This document shows positions 16,670 to 25,911 of a stretch of DNA of 64,000 nt, piece after piece. The translations under genes were made by a program, and so were the position numbers. The notes under the pieces were generated by a model. It was not told where the DNA came from. It was given only the letters and a program-made list of their open reading frames with translations, and did no database searches. Source of the stretch: Brachybacterium paraconglomeratum. GTDB lineage: Bacteria; Actinomycetota; Actinomycetes; Actinomycetales; Dermabacteraceae. Every line of letters begins with the position of its first letter. Positions within the stretch are counted from its first letter, which is position 1. The stretch spans positions 157,565 through 221,564 of the forward strand of contig NZ_ML133856.1 of assembly GCF_003994255.1 (NCBI RefSeq). Reading direction: 5' to 3'.

Positions 16670-16699
16670 CCTCCGCCCTCCGACCGCCAGGAGACCCCC

Positions 16700-17434
16700 G
16701 TGCGACCCGACATCGACCTGCGCGCCTTCCTCGACACCCGAGGCGCGAAGATCCTGCTGACCCTGTCCCTGCTCGCCGTGGCCGGCTTCGCCGCGCTCGG
16801 CGGCCTGATCCAGCCCGCGCTGGTCCCCGACCGCACCGCCGATCTCGAGATGACCTTCTTCGTGATCTCGCTGCCGCTGACCCTGATCATCCCCGCCCTG
16901 ACCGTGTGGATCACGGCGGGGGAGTGGTCCGACGGCTCGATCCAGATCACCCTCCTGCAGCGCCCGGGGCGCCTCGCCGTCCTGACCTCCAAGGCGATCG
17001 CGGCGCTGGTGGTGTTCGTCGCGCTGGCGGCGGTGAGCATCGGCCTGGCCGCCGCGAGCACCTGGATCGGCGGGGAGCTGATCGGCGAGGGGGCGGTTCT
17101 CTCGAGCATCGAGGGGGTGCTGACCACGCAGCTCGCGAACCTCGGTGCGACCTTCCTGTTCTCCCTCGCGATGGGCATGCTGCTGCAGTCCACCGTGCTG
17201 GGTCTGGTCGCCGCGATCGGCATCCCCTTCGTCATCGGGACCGCCTCGAACCTGGCCATGGCCTTCGGCTCGCAGACCCTGGCCGACGTCATCGCCGCGG
17301 TGGACCTGACCGGCGCGTCGCTCGCCCTGGCGAACGGGGAGGCCGGCGCGTTCGAGCTGCTGCCGATGGTCCTGCTCGTCCTGCTCCCCGCCGCGCTCGG
17401 GACGCAGAGGTGGCGGCACCGGGAGATCGGCTGA
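16700..17434 (+). CDS. ABC-2-type permease
   Basis: A 244-residue protein with about six membrane segments, including VAGFAALGGLIQPAL, FFVISLPLTLIIPAL, ALVVFVALAAVSIGL and LLPMVLLVLLPAALG, and the ABC-2 feature EWSDGSIQITLLQRPGRL in the cytoplasmic loop. It starts at GTG 16700 after an AGGAG site, 30 bp behind the ATPase gene. Substrate unknown. Confidence 0.85.
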   Translation: MRPDIDLRAFLDTRGAKILLTLSLLAVAGFAALGGLIQPALVPDRTADLEMTFFVISLPLTLIIPALTVWITAGEWSDGSIQITLLQRPGRLAVLTSKAIAALVVFVALAAVSIGLAAASTWIGGELIGEGAVLSSIEGVLTTQLANLGATFLFSLAMGMLLQSTVLGLVAAIGIPFVIGTASNLAMAFGSQTLADVIAAVDLTGASLALANGEAGAFELLPMVLLVLLPAALGTQRWRHREIG

Positions 17435-17563
17435 CGGCGGACGCTCCGCCGAGGCCGTACGCTCCGCGGACGACGACGGGGCCCTGACGTCGGGAGATCG
17501 GCCGGGAAGCGTCCTAGGATGGCCGGGCCCCACGGATGCTTCCCCCATGGACAAGGACCCCGC

Positions 17564-19237
17564 ATGACGCCCCTCCCCGGCACTCGACGCCCCCTCGCCC
17601 GCCTCGCCGCCGCGGCGGCCGTCGCGACGATGCTCCTGGCGGGCTGCACGGAGGGTGCCGGTCCGGAGGGGGACGCCCCGGCCGGCAGTGAGGCGAGCGA
17701 CTCCGGCGGCGCGGGCGATGCCGGCGGCGCGGGCGATGCCGGCGGCGCCGGCGAGGACTCCGCCGACGAGGGCCCGGCGCTCGAGGAGACCGGGACCTCC
17801 GCGGCGGTCGACCTGCCGACGGACCCGGCCGAGGACCCCGCCTACGAGGCCTACTACTCGCAGCAGATCGAGTGGGGCCCCTGCGAGGACGTGGACGCCG
17901 AGGGCGCCGAGTGCGGGACGATCACGGTGCCGCTGGTCTGGAACGACCCCGAGGCCGGGGACATCGAGATCGCCGTCGGCCGCCTCGCCGCCGACGGCGA
18001 GTCGAAGGGCTCGCTCGTGACCAACCCGGGCGGCCCCGGCGGCTCGGGCGTGAACTTCCTGCCCTCGGCGGAGATCCTGATCTCGCCCGAGGTGCGTGCG
18101 AGCTACGACGTCATCGGCTTCGACCCCCGCGGCGTGAACCGCTCGGAGGGGATCGAATGCCTCGACGACTCGGAGACCGACGAGTACCTCGCCGCGACCG
18201 GGGACCCCGCCGCGGAGGACGCGAGCGCGCTCGCCGAGGAGTGGGGTGCGCGCGTGGCCGAGGCCTGCGAGGCGAACTCCGGCGACGTCCTGCCCTATCT
18301 CGACAGCTACTCCGCGGCCCGCGACATGGACGTGCTGCGCGCGGCGCTCGGCGACGAGGAGCTCGACTACCTCGGCTACTCCTACGGCACCTATCTCGGC
18401 GCGAGCTACGCCGAGCTGCACCCCGGTCGGGTGGGACGCTTCGTCCTGGACGGCGCGATCGACCCCGACATGTCCATGGACGAGTTCTCCGCCGGCCAGG
18501 CCGAGGGCTTCGAGCACGCGACCGAGGCCTTCCTGGCCCGCTGCCTCGAGGCCGGCGACTCCTGCCCCTTCCGCGGCGACGAGGCCGAGGCGAAGGAGCA
18601 GCTGCTGAGCTTCTTCGGGAGCGTGGACGAGACCCCGCTGGACACCGGCGACCCCGAGCGGCCGCTGACCGGGGCCCTCGCCCGCTCCGCGGTGCTGACG
18701 CTGCTGTACGACGACGCGCAGTGGGAGTACGGGCGCGAGGCGCTCGCCGCCGCGATGAACGGCGACGGCTCCCAGCTGCTGTACATCGCGGACCTCTCCT
18801 CCGAGCGCCGCTACGACGGGACCTACCGCACCAACGCCGCCTTCGCGATCACGGCCGTGAACTGCCTGGACCACCCCGGGGTCGCCGACGAGCAGTGGGT
18901 CGAGCAGGAGGCCGAGCGCCTCGCCGAGGAGTTCCCGACCTTCGGCCCGATGCTCGGCGGGGACGGCTGCGCCCAGTGGCCCGAGGAGCCCGTGCGCGAG
19001 CCCGCGCCGATCACCGCCGAGGGCGCCGGCCCGATCCTGGTCGTCGGCACCACCGGCGATCCCGCCACCCCCTACGCCTGGTCGGAGGAGCTCGCCTCCC
19101 AGCTCGGCGACGCGACGCTGCTGACCTACGAGGGGGAGGGCCACACCGCCTACGGCCGCTCGGGCGGGTGCATCGAGGAGCAGGTCGACGCCTATCTCCT
19201 CGAGGGCACCGTGCCCGAGGAGGGGCTGCGCTGCTGA
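17564..19237 (+). CDS. tripeptidyl-peptidase-like alpha/beta hydrolase lipoprotein
   Basis: The 557-residue product begins with a signal peptide and lipobox (TMLLAGC, Cys near residue 28). A Gly/Ala/Asp-rich linker with tandem GDAGGA units follows, then a hydrolase domain of the secreted Streptomyces tripeptidyl aminopeptidase family. The oxyanion region is NPGGPGGSGVN, the nucleophile is Ser273 in GYSYG, and the C-terminal His is in GEGHTAYGRSG. It should be a cell-surface exopeptidase. It is transcribed alone. Confidence 0.9.
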   Translation: MTPLPGTRRPLARLAAAAAVATMLLAGCTEGAGPEGDAPAGSEASDSGGAGDAGGAGDAGGAGEDSADEGPALEETGTSAAVDLPTDPAEDPAYEAYYSQQIEWGPCEDVDAEGAECGTITVPLVWNDPEAGDIEIAVGRLAADGESKGSLVTNPGGPGGSGVNFLPSAEILISPEVRASYDVIGFDPRGVNRSEGIECLDDSETDEYLAATGDPAAEDASALAEEWGARVAEACEANSGDVLPYLDSYSAARDMDVLRAALGDEELDYLGYSYGTYLGASYAELHPGRVGRFVLDGAIDPDMSMDEFSAGQAEGFEHATEAFLARCLEAGDSCPFRGDEAEAKEQLLSFFGSVDETPLDTGDPERPLTGALARSAVLTLLYDDAQWEYGREALAAAMNGDGSQLLYIADLSSERRYDGTYRTNAAFAITAVNCLDHPGVADEQWVEQEAERLAEEFPTFGPMLGGDGCAQWPEEPVREPAPITAEGAGPILVVGTTGDPATPYAWSEELASQLGDATLLTYEGEGHTAYGRSGGCIEEQVDAYLLEGTVPEEGLRC

Positions 19238-19343
19238 GCGGGACGCGGATCCGACGAGCGTGACGCGGATCGCGCCGGGACGCTTTGCGCCTGGCCAGCC
19301 AGGTCACGTACAGTGAACCGGTCCGCCGCGCGTGCGCGGCGAC

Positions 19344-19416
19344 GCCGCCTTAGCTCAGTCGGTAGAGCGATTCACTCGTAATGAATAGGTCGCCGGTTCG
19401 ATTCCGGCAGGCGGCT
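19344..19416 (+). tRNA. tRNA-Thr(CGU)
   Basis: A 73-nt cloverleaf: acceptor GCCGCCT pairs with AGGCGGC, the D-arm contains AGCTCAGTCGGTAGAGC, the anticodon loop is CTCGTAA (anticodon CGT, reads ACG) and the T-loop is GGTTCGATTCC. No CCA is encoded. Confidence 0.95.
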
Positions 19417-19423
19417 CCGGATC

Positions 19424-19457
19424 ACGGGCCCGGCCCCTCGCAGGGGGCCGGGCCCGT
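19424..19457 (+). terminator. strong terminator after tRNA-Thr
   Basis: ACGGGCCCGGCCCC (19424-19437) and GGGGCCGGGCCCGT (19444-19457) form a 14-bp perfect stem with a 6-base loop, followed by TCTCGT. Confidence 0.85.
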
Positions 19458-19540
19458 TCTCGTCGGCGGGGGAGGAGCCGGCGTGGACGGCCCCGCTCGT
19501 TTTCTTGAGATTGTCCAGATAGAGGGCTAGGGTGGGGGCC

Positions 19541-19975
19541 ATGACGACCACCGACCACACCTCCGCCCTGCGGAGCGTCGGCCTGCGCGTGACCGCTCCG
19601 CGGCTCGCGACCCTGGCCGCGGTCGAGGCCCACCCGCACTCCGATGCGGAGGCGATCGCCCAGGCCGTGCGCGAGAACCTCGGCACGGTCTCCCGCCAGG
19701 CCGTCTACGACGTGCTCAACGCCCTCTCCGACGCCGAGCTGCTGCGACGCGTCTCTGTCGGCGGGCGCTCCATGCGCTACGAGATGCACCGCCACGACAA
19801 CCACCACCACCTGGTGTGCCGCAGCTGCGGACGTCTCGAGGACGTCCCCTGCGCCGTCGGCGCCGCGCCCTGCCTGATCCCGCACGAGGACCACGGCTTC
19901 TCGATCGAGATGGCCGACGTCGTCTACCGCGGGACGTGCAGCGACTGCCGCGAGCGCGAGGCCGCCACCCCCTGA
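19541..19975 (+). CDS. Fur-family peroxide/metal regulator (FurA/PerR-like)
   Basis: A 144-residue protein with the Fur winged helix (LRVTAPRLATLAAVEAHP to TVSRQAVYDVLNALSDAELL), the HRHDNHHHLVCRSCG metal site and a second CSDC pair. These two CxxC pairs form the structural zinc site. It sits 102 bp upstream of catalase on the same strand. In actinobacteria a furA gene next to a catalase usually represses it and is induced by peroxide; that control here follows from family knowledge and position. The AT-rich TTGAGATTGTCCAGATAG upstream is a plausible autoregulatory promoter/operator. Confidence 0.92.
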   Translation: MTTTDHTSALRSVGLRVTAPRLATLAAVEAHPHSDAEAIAQAVRENLGTVSRQAVYDVLNALSDAELLRRVSVGGRSMRYEMHRHDNHHHLVCRSCGRLEDVPCAVGAAPCLIPHEDHGFSIEMADVVYRGTCSDCREREAATP

Positions 19976-20077
19976 ACCCCCTGACCCGGCTCCGGCCGGA
20001 TCAGGGTCCTTGACCGCCCACGACTGTCAGAACGTTTCGTCACGACCTGTCAGAAAAACCACCCCGAGGAGAACTCC

Positions 20078-21589
20078 ATGACCCACCTGGATCCCACGGC
20101 CCATCACGACTCGACGATCCCGTCGACCACCGAGTCCGGCGCCCCCCGCGAGTCCGATGCGCACTCGCTGAGCGTCGGCGCCGACGGCCCGCTGCTGCTC
20201 CACGACGTCGCCCTGGTCGAGAAGCTCGCCCGCTTCGATCGCGAGCGCGTCCCGGAGCGCAGCCCCCACGCGAAGGGCTCCGGCGCCTTCGGCGAACTCG
20301 AGGTGACCGAGGACGTCTCGCAGTACACCAAGGCGGACCTGTTCCAGCCGGGTCGGAAGACCCCGCTGCTGCTGCGCTTCTCGACCGTCGCCGGCGAGCT
20401 CGGCTCGCCCGACACCTGGCGCGACGTGCGCGGCTTCGCGCTGAAGTTCTACACCCAGCAGGGCAACTACGACCTGGTCGGCAACAACACGCCGATCTTC
20501 TTCCTGCGCGACCCGATGAAGTTCCCCGACTTCATCCACTCCCAGAAGCGCACCCCGGACTCCGGCCTGCGCGACAACACCATGCAGTGGGACTTCTGGA
20601 CCAACTCCCCCGAGAGCGCCCACCAGGTCACCTACCTCATGGGCGAGCGCGGCCTGCCGAAGTCGTGGCGACACATGAACGGCTACGGCTCCCACACCTA
20701 CATGTGGATCAACGCCTCCGGCGAGAAGTTCTGGGTCAAGTACCACTTCCACACCGATCAGGGCATGGAGTTCCTCTCGAACGAGGAGGCGGACCGTCTC
20801 GCGGGCGTGGACGGCGACTACCACCGCCGCGACCTGTTCGAGTCGATCGAGAACGGCGACTTCCCGAGCTGGACCGTCTCCGTCCAGGTGATCCCGTACG
20901 AGGACGCGAAGACCTACCGCTTCAACATCTTCGACCTCACCAAGACGGTCTCCCACCAGGACTACCCGCTGATCAAGGTCGGCCGGATCACGCTGAACAA
21001 GAACCCCCGGAACCACTTCGCGCAGATCGAGCAGGCCGCCTTCAGCCCCTCGAACACCGTGCCCGGCATCGGGCTGTCCCCGGACAAGATGCTGCTGGGG
21101 CGCTCGTTCTCCTACCCGGACGCCCAGCGCCACCGCATCGGGACCAACTTCAACCAGCTGCCGGTCAACCAGCCGGTCGTGCCCACCAACTCCTACGACA
21201 AGGAGGGGCACATGGAGTTCCTGCACTCCGGCGATGCGCCGGTCTACGCCCCGAACTCCTACGGTCGCGGCTACCAGGACGCCCAGGGTCCGGTCGAGAA
21301 CGGCTGGGAGTCCGACGGCGAGATGGTCCGCGCGGCCTACACCCTCCACGCCGAGGACGGGGACTTCGTCCAGCCGGGCATCCTCGTGCGAGAGGTCTTC
21401 GACGACGCTCAGCGTGAGGGGCTGGTCGAGACGGTCTCCGGTGCGCTGAGCACCGTCGAGGAGCCGGTGCTGTCCAAGGCCTTCCAGTACTGGAAGAACG
21501 TGGACCAGGCGATCGGTGAGCGCATCGTGCAGGCCGTCATGGCCGGCCAGGGCGATGACCAGCCGGGCGGCGACCCCAAGAACGCCTGA
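20078..21589 (+). CDS. katA: monofunctional heme catalase (small-subunit type)
   Basis: A 503-residue catalase. Catalytic His64 is in [13 protein letters not shown], distal Asn137 in [12 protein letters not shown], and the proximal heme ligand Tyr346 in [14 protein letters not shown]. It dismutates hydrogen peroxide in the cytoplasm. The length fits the small-subunit, NADPH-binding clade. It follows the FurA-like regulator and is closed by a strong terminator. Confidence 0.97.
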   Translation: MTHLDPTAHHDSTIPSTTESGAPRESDAHSLSVGADGPLLLHDVALVEKLARFDRERVPERSPHAKGSGAFGELEVTEDVSQYTKADLFQPGRKTPLLLRFSTVAGELGSPDTWRDVRGFALKFYTQQGNYDLVGNNTPIFFLRDPMKFPDFIHSQKRTPDSGLRDNTMQWDFWTNSPESAHQVTYLMGERGLPKSWRHMNGYGSHTYMWINASGEKFWVKYHFHTDQGMEFLSNEEADRLAGVDGDYHRRDLFESIENGDFPSWTVSVQVIPYEDAKTYRFNIFDLTKTVSHQDYPLIKVGRITLNKNPRNHFAQIEQAAFSPSNTVPGIGLSPDKMLLGRSFSYPDAQRHRIGTNFNQLPVNQPVVPTNSYDKEGHMEFLHSGDAPVYAPNSYGRGYQDAQGPVENGWESDGEMVRAAYTLHAEDGDFVQPGILVREVFDDAQREGLVETVSGALSTVEEPVLSKAFQYWKNVDQAIGERIVQAVMAGQGDDQPGGDPKNA

Positions 21590-21626
21590 GGGTCCGGCCT
21601 CCAGGGCCGTCCGCGGGGCGACCCCT

Positions 21627-21674
21627 GACGCCGACGCGGCCCGTCCCCTGCGGGGGGCGGGCCGCGTCGGCGTC
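21627..21674. terminator. bidirectional terminator between catalase and stress protein
   Basis: GACGCCGACGCGGCCCG (21627-21643) pairs with CGGGCCGCGTCGGCGTC (21658-21674), a 17-bp perfect stem between convergent genes. Confidence 0.85.
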
Positions 21675-21685
21675 CGGGGGAGGGA

Positions 21686-22069
21686 TCAGACGACGAGCAC
21701 GTCGCTGGGGGAGGAGAGCAGGAGCTTCTGCACGGTCAGGCCCAGCAGGTGGCGGGCGAGGTCGTTCTGACGGCGCACGCCGAGAACGAGCAGCTCGGCC
21801 CTCTCCTCCTCGACCACCTGCAGCAGGACGTCGGCGATGTCGTCCTCCGTGGTCTCCTGGCGGAAGGCGACGCGCACGGTGGTGCGGCGGAGCTCGTCAC
21901 GGGCTATCTCGAGCTGCTGCTCGTCGGCGTGGCGGGGATCCTCCTCGACGCCCGCGCGCAGCACGTTGACCACGACCAGCGGCCCGCCGCGCTGCTCGGC
22001 CTCCTCACGTGCCGCGGCCAGCGCCTTGAAGCCCACTTCGGTGGGGATGAATCCGACGACGACGGCCAT
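21686..22069 (-). CDS. universal stress protein (UspA family)
   Basis: A 127-residue single-domain Usp. N-terminal strand AVVVGFIPTEVG, strand LVVVNVL, and C-terminal ELLVLGVRRQNDLARHLLG followed by QKLLLSSPSDVLVV. The usual ATP-binding G-x2-G-x9-GS pattern is not clear, so it may be of the non-ATP class. It is separated from the acyltransferase by 65 bp and may share its transcript. Confidence 0.85.
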   Translation of the reverse strand: MAVVVGFIPTEVGFKALAAAREEAEQRGGPLVVVNVLRAGVEEDPRHADEQQLEIARDELRRTTVRVAFRQETTEDDIADVLLQVVEEERAELLVLGVRRQNDLARHLLGLTVQKLLLSSPSDVLVV

Positions 22070-22134
22070 CTGCTCTCCTGGCTGGGGTGCTCTCGGGCGA
22101 CGGCCGCGACCTCGGTGTGCGGCCTGGTGCGATC

Positions 22135-22806
22135 CTACTGGTCCCGGGACCGTGCCGAGGGACCGTCGGCCCGGCGCTGACCGGACAGCGCCTGGATCTC
22201 ATCCATGATCCGGGCGGTCAGGAGGCGTCTGCGCGCCCCCTTGGAGGCGGAGGGGTCGATCTCCTCGAGGGTGATCGGGGTGCCCACCCGGATCGTCATC
22301 TCGCCGCGGCGGGGGATCAGGGAGGAGAACATGTGCTGTGTGCCCTTGACCCCGACCGGGATCACGGGGCAGCCCGACTCGAGCGCGAGCCAGGCCGCGC
22401 CCTGCTTGCCCGGATGCAGCAGCCCGTCCTTGGAGCGGTGCCCCTCGGGGTAGACGGCGAAGCCCTCCCCGTTGCGCAGCACCTCGAGCCCGGCCTGCAG
22501 CGCGCCCTTGCCGGAGGAGAGCGCCTCGCGGTCCACCGGCACCGCGCCGACGGCGTCGAAGAACCAGCGCAGCACCACGCCGTGCGGGCCCTTCTGCGTC
22601 CACAGCGACTCCTTGGCCACGAAGCGGATCGCTCGAGGCAGGACCACCGGGATCATGAAGCTGTCGATGTTGGCGAGGTGGTTCGAGGCGATCACGAAGC
22701 CGCCCTCGGGCGGCACGTTCTCCAGCCCGCTGACCCGCGGGTTCCACAGCAGCCTCACGATCGGGCGCACGAATCCCCGCACACCGGTGTAGAAGCGTCC
22801 GACCAC
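22135..22806 (-). CDS. plsC: 1-acyl-glycerol-3-phosphate acyltransferase (PlsC-like)
   Basis: A 223-residue acyltransferase with the NHxxxxD catalytic motif (SNHLANIDSF, about residues 41-50) and substrate motif VYPEGHRSKDG (about 119-129). It transfers acyl groups to lysophosphatidic acid in phospholipid synthesis at the inner membrane face. The start is GTG 22806 with GAGGAGG upstream. Confidence 0.9.
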   Translation of the reverse strand: MVGRFYTGVRGFVRPIVRLLWNPRVSGLENVPPEGGFVIASNHLANIDSFMIPVVLPRAIRFVAKESLWTQKGPHGVVLRWFFDAVGAVPVDREALSSGKGALQAGLEVLRNGEGFAVYPEGHRSKDGLLHPGKQGAAWLALESGCPVIPVGVKGTQHMFSSLIPRRGEMTIRVGTPITLEEIDPSASKGARRRLLTARIMDEIQALSGQRRADGPSARSRDQ

Positions 22807-23014
22807 GGGTCCTCCTCAGGGTTCGATCAGCGCCCCACGATAGCGCCGCGGGCGGGGGCGACGGAGCGGCGTCCCTGTGATCGTCGTCCCTGCCCGTGTG
22901 GTAGAACAGGCGTGCGATCGTGCCCGGTCCAGGTGCGATGCCGGAGACGGCCCGGCGCCCGTCGTCCCGACGGCGCAGCCGCCCCTCCCTGCCGAGCCCC
23001 CGAGGAGCCTGTCG

Positions 23015-24595
23015 ATGCCGAAGATCCTGAACATCGCCGTGGTCGGCGCCGGAACCATGGCGCAGGCCGTGCACCTGCCGGTGCTGCGCCGGCGCTGGGA
23101 CCGCTTCAGCGTGGCCGCGCTGGTGGACCACTCGCCCCGTCGGCGCCGCGAGGCCTCCGAGGTGTGGGGCATCGAGGAGGAGCGCCGCTACGAGACCGTC
23201 GCAGATCTCGTCGCCGCGGTGCGCGCGCGGACCCTCTCCCTGGACGGCGTGCTGCTGTCGACCGACGGGCTCCACGTCGACGACCTGCTCGCGATCGTGC
23301 GCCGCGGCATCCCGGTGATGGTCGAGCCACCGCTGGGCTACTCCGAGGAGGAGATCGCGAAGGTCGCCGAGTTCGAGCGGATCGCGGGACGGCGCCTGGT
23401 GATGCTGGCCCATCCCCAGCAGTACGACGACTCCGTGGCCCGGATGTCCGAGCACATCGCGACCAAGGACCTGCGGATGGTGGACCACGAGGTCCTCATG
23501 CCCGCGAGCCAGCCCCTGTTCGGCCAGGCCCACGTCACCACCTCCTCCTACGACCTGCCCACGGAGCAGCGCACGGCGCGGCGCAAGGCGCTCCAGGCCG
23601 CCGTCGAGGCGGGCACCGGCGACGGCGCCACCCAGCGCGACCGGGACCTGTACGTCAAGGGTCTGCTCACCGGCGTCGCCCATCAGATGGCGGTCACCGA
23701 GGCGGCCTACGGCCCGATCGAGAAGCTCGTCGCGGTGCGGCACTGGCCCAAGGGAGTGATCCCCGGATCGATCGAGCTGCTCGGCGAGCTCGGCAGCGGG
23801 GCGCAGGTGCGCCTGGTGTGGCACTACCTCCCCTTCGCCCCCGAGTACTCCGAGACGCTCCAGGTGCTCTCCGCCCGGCGCCGCATGCGCCTGGACCTGC
23901 CCGCGCCCTCCCACGGCGACGCCCGCTCGACGGTCTCTCTGCGGGAGAAGAAGTCGGGCGTGGTCCAGGAGGTCGCGACCACCGCGCCGAAGGGCTCGGC
24001 CGAGCTGATGTGGGAGGCCTTCCACGCCTTCGTCGAGAAGGGTGAGGCGCCGCTGGCCGGCGCCGCCGAGGCGCTGCGCCAGGTGGTGCTGCTGCGCGAG
24101 GTGCTCGCCACCATCGTGGAGGCCGACGGCCGCAGCCTCGAGGCGGAGCCGGAGGAGGGGTCCGAGGCCGAGGCGACGTCCGGGGCAGAGGAGTCGACCG
24201 AGGCGGCGACCATGGGCGCGGTCCGCGCGGACGAGGAGCCCGCCGACGGGGCGTCCGCCCCCTCCGCGACCATCGAGGTCGAGCTGCCCGGGGCGGAGCC
24301 CGCGCCCGAGACCCTCGAGCAGCCCGTGACCGACCCTTCCGGCGAGCGGCCTGCCGCGGCGCACGCCCTCGCGGAGCCGGCCGCCGAGCCGTCGTCCGAT
24401 CCGACTCCCGGACGGGCCCCGGAGGCGACGCCCGTCGCGGAGCCCGCGCGCGAGACCCTCGAGCAGCCTGCGGCGCCGAGCACCGAGGAGGTCGTCGACG
24501 CCTGGTCCGGCGGCGCCGAGGGCGCACCGGCCGCGGCCGAGGACGTACCGCCCGCGACCGCGGACCCCGCCGTCCCGGAGGACCCGCGCCGCTGA
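23015..24595 (+). CDS. Gfo/Idh/MocA-type oxidoreductase with long disordered tail
   Basis: The 526-residue product starts at ATG 23015 after GAGGAG. Residues 1-120 form a Rossmann fold (IAVVGAGTMAQAVHLPVL) and a motif VEPPLGYSEEE takes the place of the usual EKP. A C-terminal alpha/beta domain extends to about residue 370. The last ~150 residues are Pro/Glu/Ala/Thr-rich and almost certainly disordered, with the phrase ETLEQP repeated. Dehydrogenases of this family do not normally carry such a tail. Substrate unknown. Confidence 0.75.
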   Translation: MPKILNIAVVGAGTMAQAVHLPVLRRRWDRFSVAALVDHSPRRRREASEVWGIEEERRYETVADLVAAVRARTLSLDGVLLSTDGLHVDDLLAIVRRGIPVMVEPPLGYSEEEIAKVAEFERIAGRRLVMLAHPQQYDDSVARMSEHIATKDLRMVDHEVLMPASQPLFGQAHVTTSSYDLPTEQRTARRKALQAAVEAGTGDGATQRDRDLYVKGLLTGVAHQMAVTEAAYGPIEKLVAVRHWPKGVIPGSIELLGELGSGAQVRLVWHYLPFAPEYSETLQVLSARRRMRLDLPAPSHGDARSTVSLREKKSGVVQEVATTAPKGSAELMWEAFHAFVEKGEAPLAGAAEALRQVVLLREVLATIVEADGRSLEAEPEEGSEAEATSGAEESTEAATMGAVRADEEPADGASAPSATIEVELPGAEPAPETLEQPVTDPSGERPAAAHALAEPAAEPSSDPTPGRAPEATPVAEPARETLEQPAAPSTEEVVDAWSGGAEGAPAAAEDVPPATADPAVPEDPRR

Positions 24596-25057
24596 GACGT
24601 CCCGTCGGCGCTGCCGCGCCGTCGGCCCCGGCGGCCCGCAGACCGTCGCCGAGAGCCCCCGTCGTCCCCTGCCGGGGAGGGCGGGGGCTCTCCGCGTCGG
24701 CCCCCTGTGTGCGGACCCCGGTCCGGTGGTCCGCGCCCCGGATCCGGCGCCCCGGCGGGGGACGGCCGGGGGATGGACGGGGGACGGCGGGGGACACGCC
24801 GACGACACGCCCGGGACACGCCGGGGCGCGCGCGGGACACGCCGGGAGACACCTCACTCGGAGGCCTGTTCCGACCGCTCCGGGAGGGCTGCGGAGGGTG
24901 CCTGTCCACCGTCGGCGTCGGCCGCCCGGAGCGCCGTCCACAGCGGGTTGTGCACGTATCAGCGGTGCTCGCACGGGAGGCGGCCGCTCCGTCCCCAGCG
25001 AGCACCCCTCCATCCACATGCTGTCAACAACGCATTGTGGATGACACTCCTGTAGTT
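24596..25057. other. intergenic region: terminator and degenerate GC repeats
   Basis: No convincing gene is present. A strong hairpin at 24651-24692 (GAGAGCCCCCG with CGGGGGCTCTC) ends the oxidoreductase gene. Between about 24,793 and 24,843 GACACGCC occurs four times at irregular spacing. From about 25,010 the composition becomes AT-richer, as expected of the nrd promoter region. Confidence 0.6.
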
Positions 25058-25104
25058 CAGTACATCTTGTGGTCGTCGCGCCGAGTCACCACTAGGTGTA
25101 GTGT
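25058..25104 (+). promoter_or_regulatory. two candidate NrdR boxes upstream of nrdHIE
   Basis: CAGTACATCTTGTGGT (25058-25073) and CCACTAGGTGTAGTGT (25089-25104) resemble 16-bp NrdR boxes; the second has the palindrome CACTA-N4-TAGTG. Their starts are 31 bp apart, about three helical turns, the spacing typical of paired NrdR boxes. NrdR represses class I reductase genes when dATP is high. The assignment rests on pattern and position; nrdR itself is not in the window. Confidence 0.6.
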
Positions 25105-25234
25105 TGACGTTGTCGCGGCGCACAGGGCTCCTGCGGGAGTCCACAGCCTCGCGACACGGTCCTCGGACCTCCTGAACATCTCCTTCTCGCCCCTGTCCTG
25201 CGCCTCGGCGCGACGCTCCTGAAAGGCACTTCCC

Positions 25235-25492
25235 TTGGACATCACCGTGTACTCGAAGCCCCTCTGCGTGCAGTGCGATGCCACCAAGCGCGCGCTGAAC
25301 AAGGCGGGCGTCGCCTACGACGTCGTCGACATCACCGAGGACGCCGACGCGCTCGCGAAGGTGAAGTCCCTCGGCTACGTCCAGGCGCCCGTCGTCATCA
25401 CGGGCGAGGACCACTGGTCGGGCTTCCGCCCCGACAAGATCAAGGCGCTCGCGGGCGTCGGCGCCGAGCAGCGCCGCACCGCCGCGATCTGA
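25235..25492 (+). CDS. nrdH: NrdH glutaredoxin-like protein
   Basis: An 85-residue redoxin with the NrdH active site CVQC (residues 11-14) and the conserved [12 protein letters not shown] end. It re-reduces the class Ib ribonucleotide reductase with electrons from thioredoxin reductase. The likely start is TTG 25235 with AAAGG upstream. First gene of nrdHIE. Confidence 0.95.
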   Translation: MDITVYSKPLCVQCDATKRALNKAGVAYDVVDITEDADALAKVKSLGYVQAPVVITGEDHWSGFRPDKIKALAGVGAEQRRTAAI

Positions 25493-25512
25493 GCGGCCGG
25501 GGAGGCGTCGGC

Positions 25513-25911
25513 GTGACCCGTCTCGTCTACTTCTCCTCGGTGTCCGGCAACACCAAGCGCTTCGTCGAGAAGCTCGGCATGCCGGCCCATCGGATCCCGC
25601 TCTACCCCAAGGATGAGCCCCTCGTCGTCGACGAGGACTTCGTCCTGATGGTCCCGACCTACGGCGGGGGCAACGGCCGGGGCGCCGTGCCCAAGCAGGT
25701 CATCAAGTTCCTCAACGACGAACGCAACCGGCGGCACATCCGCGGCGTGATCAGCGCGGGGAACACCAACTTCGGGGAGGCCTACTGCTTGGCCGGGGAC
25801 ATCATCTCCGCCAAGTGCCAGGTCCCCCACATGTACAAGTTCGAACTGTTCGGCACTCCGCGCGATGTGACGCGGGTCCACGACGGATTGGAAGAGTTTT
25901 GGCGACACTGA
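25513..25911 (+). CDS. nrdI: NrdI flavodoxin-like activator
   Basis: A 132-residue flavoprotein with the FMN phosphate loop ([11 protein letters not shown]), the second loop [17 protein letters not shown], and the conserved [14 protein letters not shown]. NrdI supplies the oxidant that assembles the dimanganese-tyrosyl radical of NrdF. GTG start, 20 bp after nrdH; its end overlaps nrdE. Confidence 0.95.
   Translation: MTRLVYFSSVSGNTKRFVEKLGMPAHRIPLYPKDEPLVVDEDFVLMVPTYGGGNGRGAVPKQVIKFLNDERNRRHIRGVISAGNTNFGEAYCLAGDIISAKCQVPHMYKFELFGTPRDVTRVHDGLEEFWRH

Noticed and set aside
17709..17760. Tandem DNA repeat in the lipoprotein gene as a mobile or regulatory element
   Set aside because: It encodes an in-frame Gly/Ala/Asp linker (GDAGGA units) after the lipobox and is best explained as a flexible linker.
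14444..19144. One 1,566-codon open frame on the minus strand
   Set aside because: Only the part from 15,598 down is the histidine kinase. The rest is antisense to the ABC exporter and hydrolase genes and is low-complexity Gly/Arg/Ala sequence typical of high-GC shadow frames.
22199..24808. 869-codon minus-strand frame
   Set aside because: Overlaps the oxidoreductase and acyltransferase genes; composition is that of a shadow frame.
24793..24843. CRISPR-like or satellite array of GACACGCC
   Set aside because: Four 8-bp copies at irregular 11-21 bp spacing without spacers or cas genes; ordinary GC-rich low complexity.
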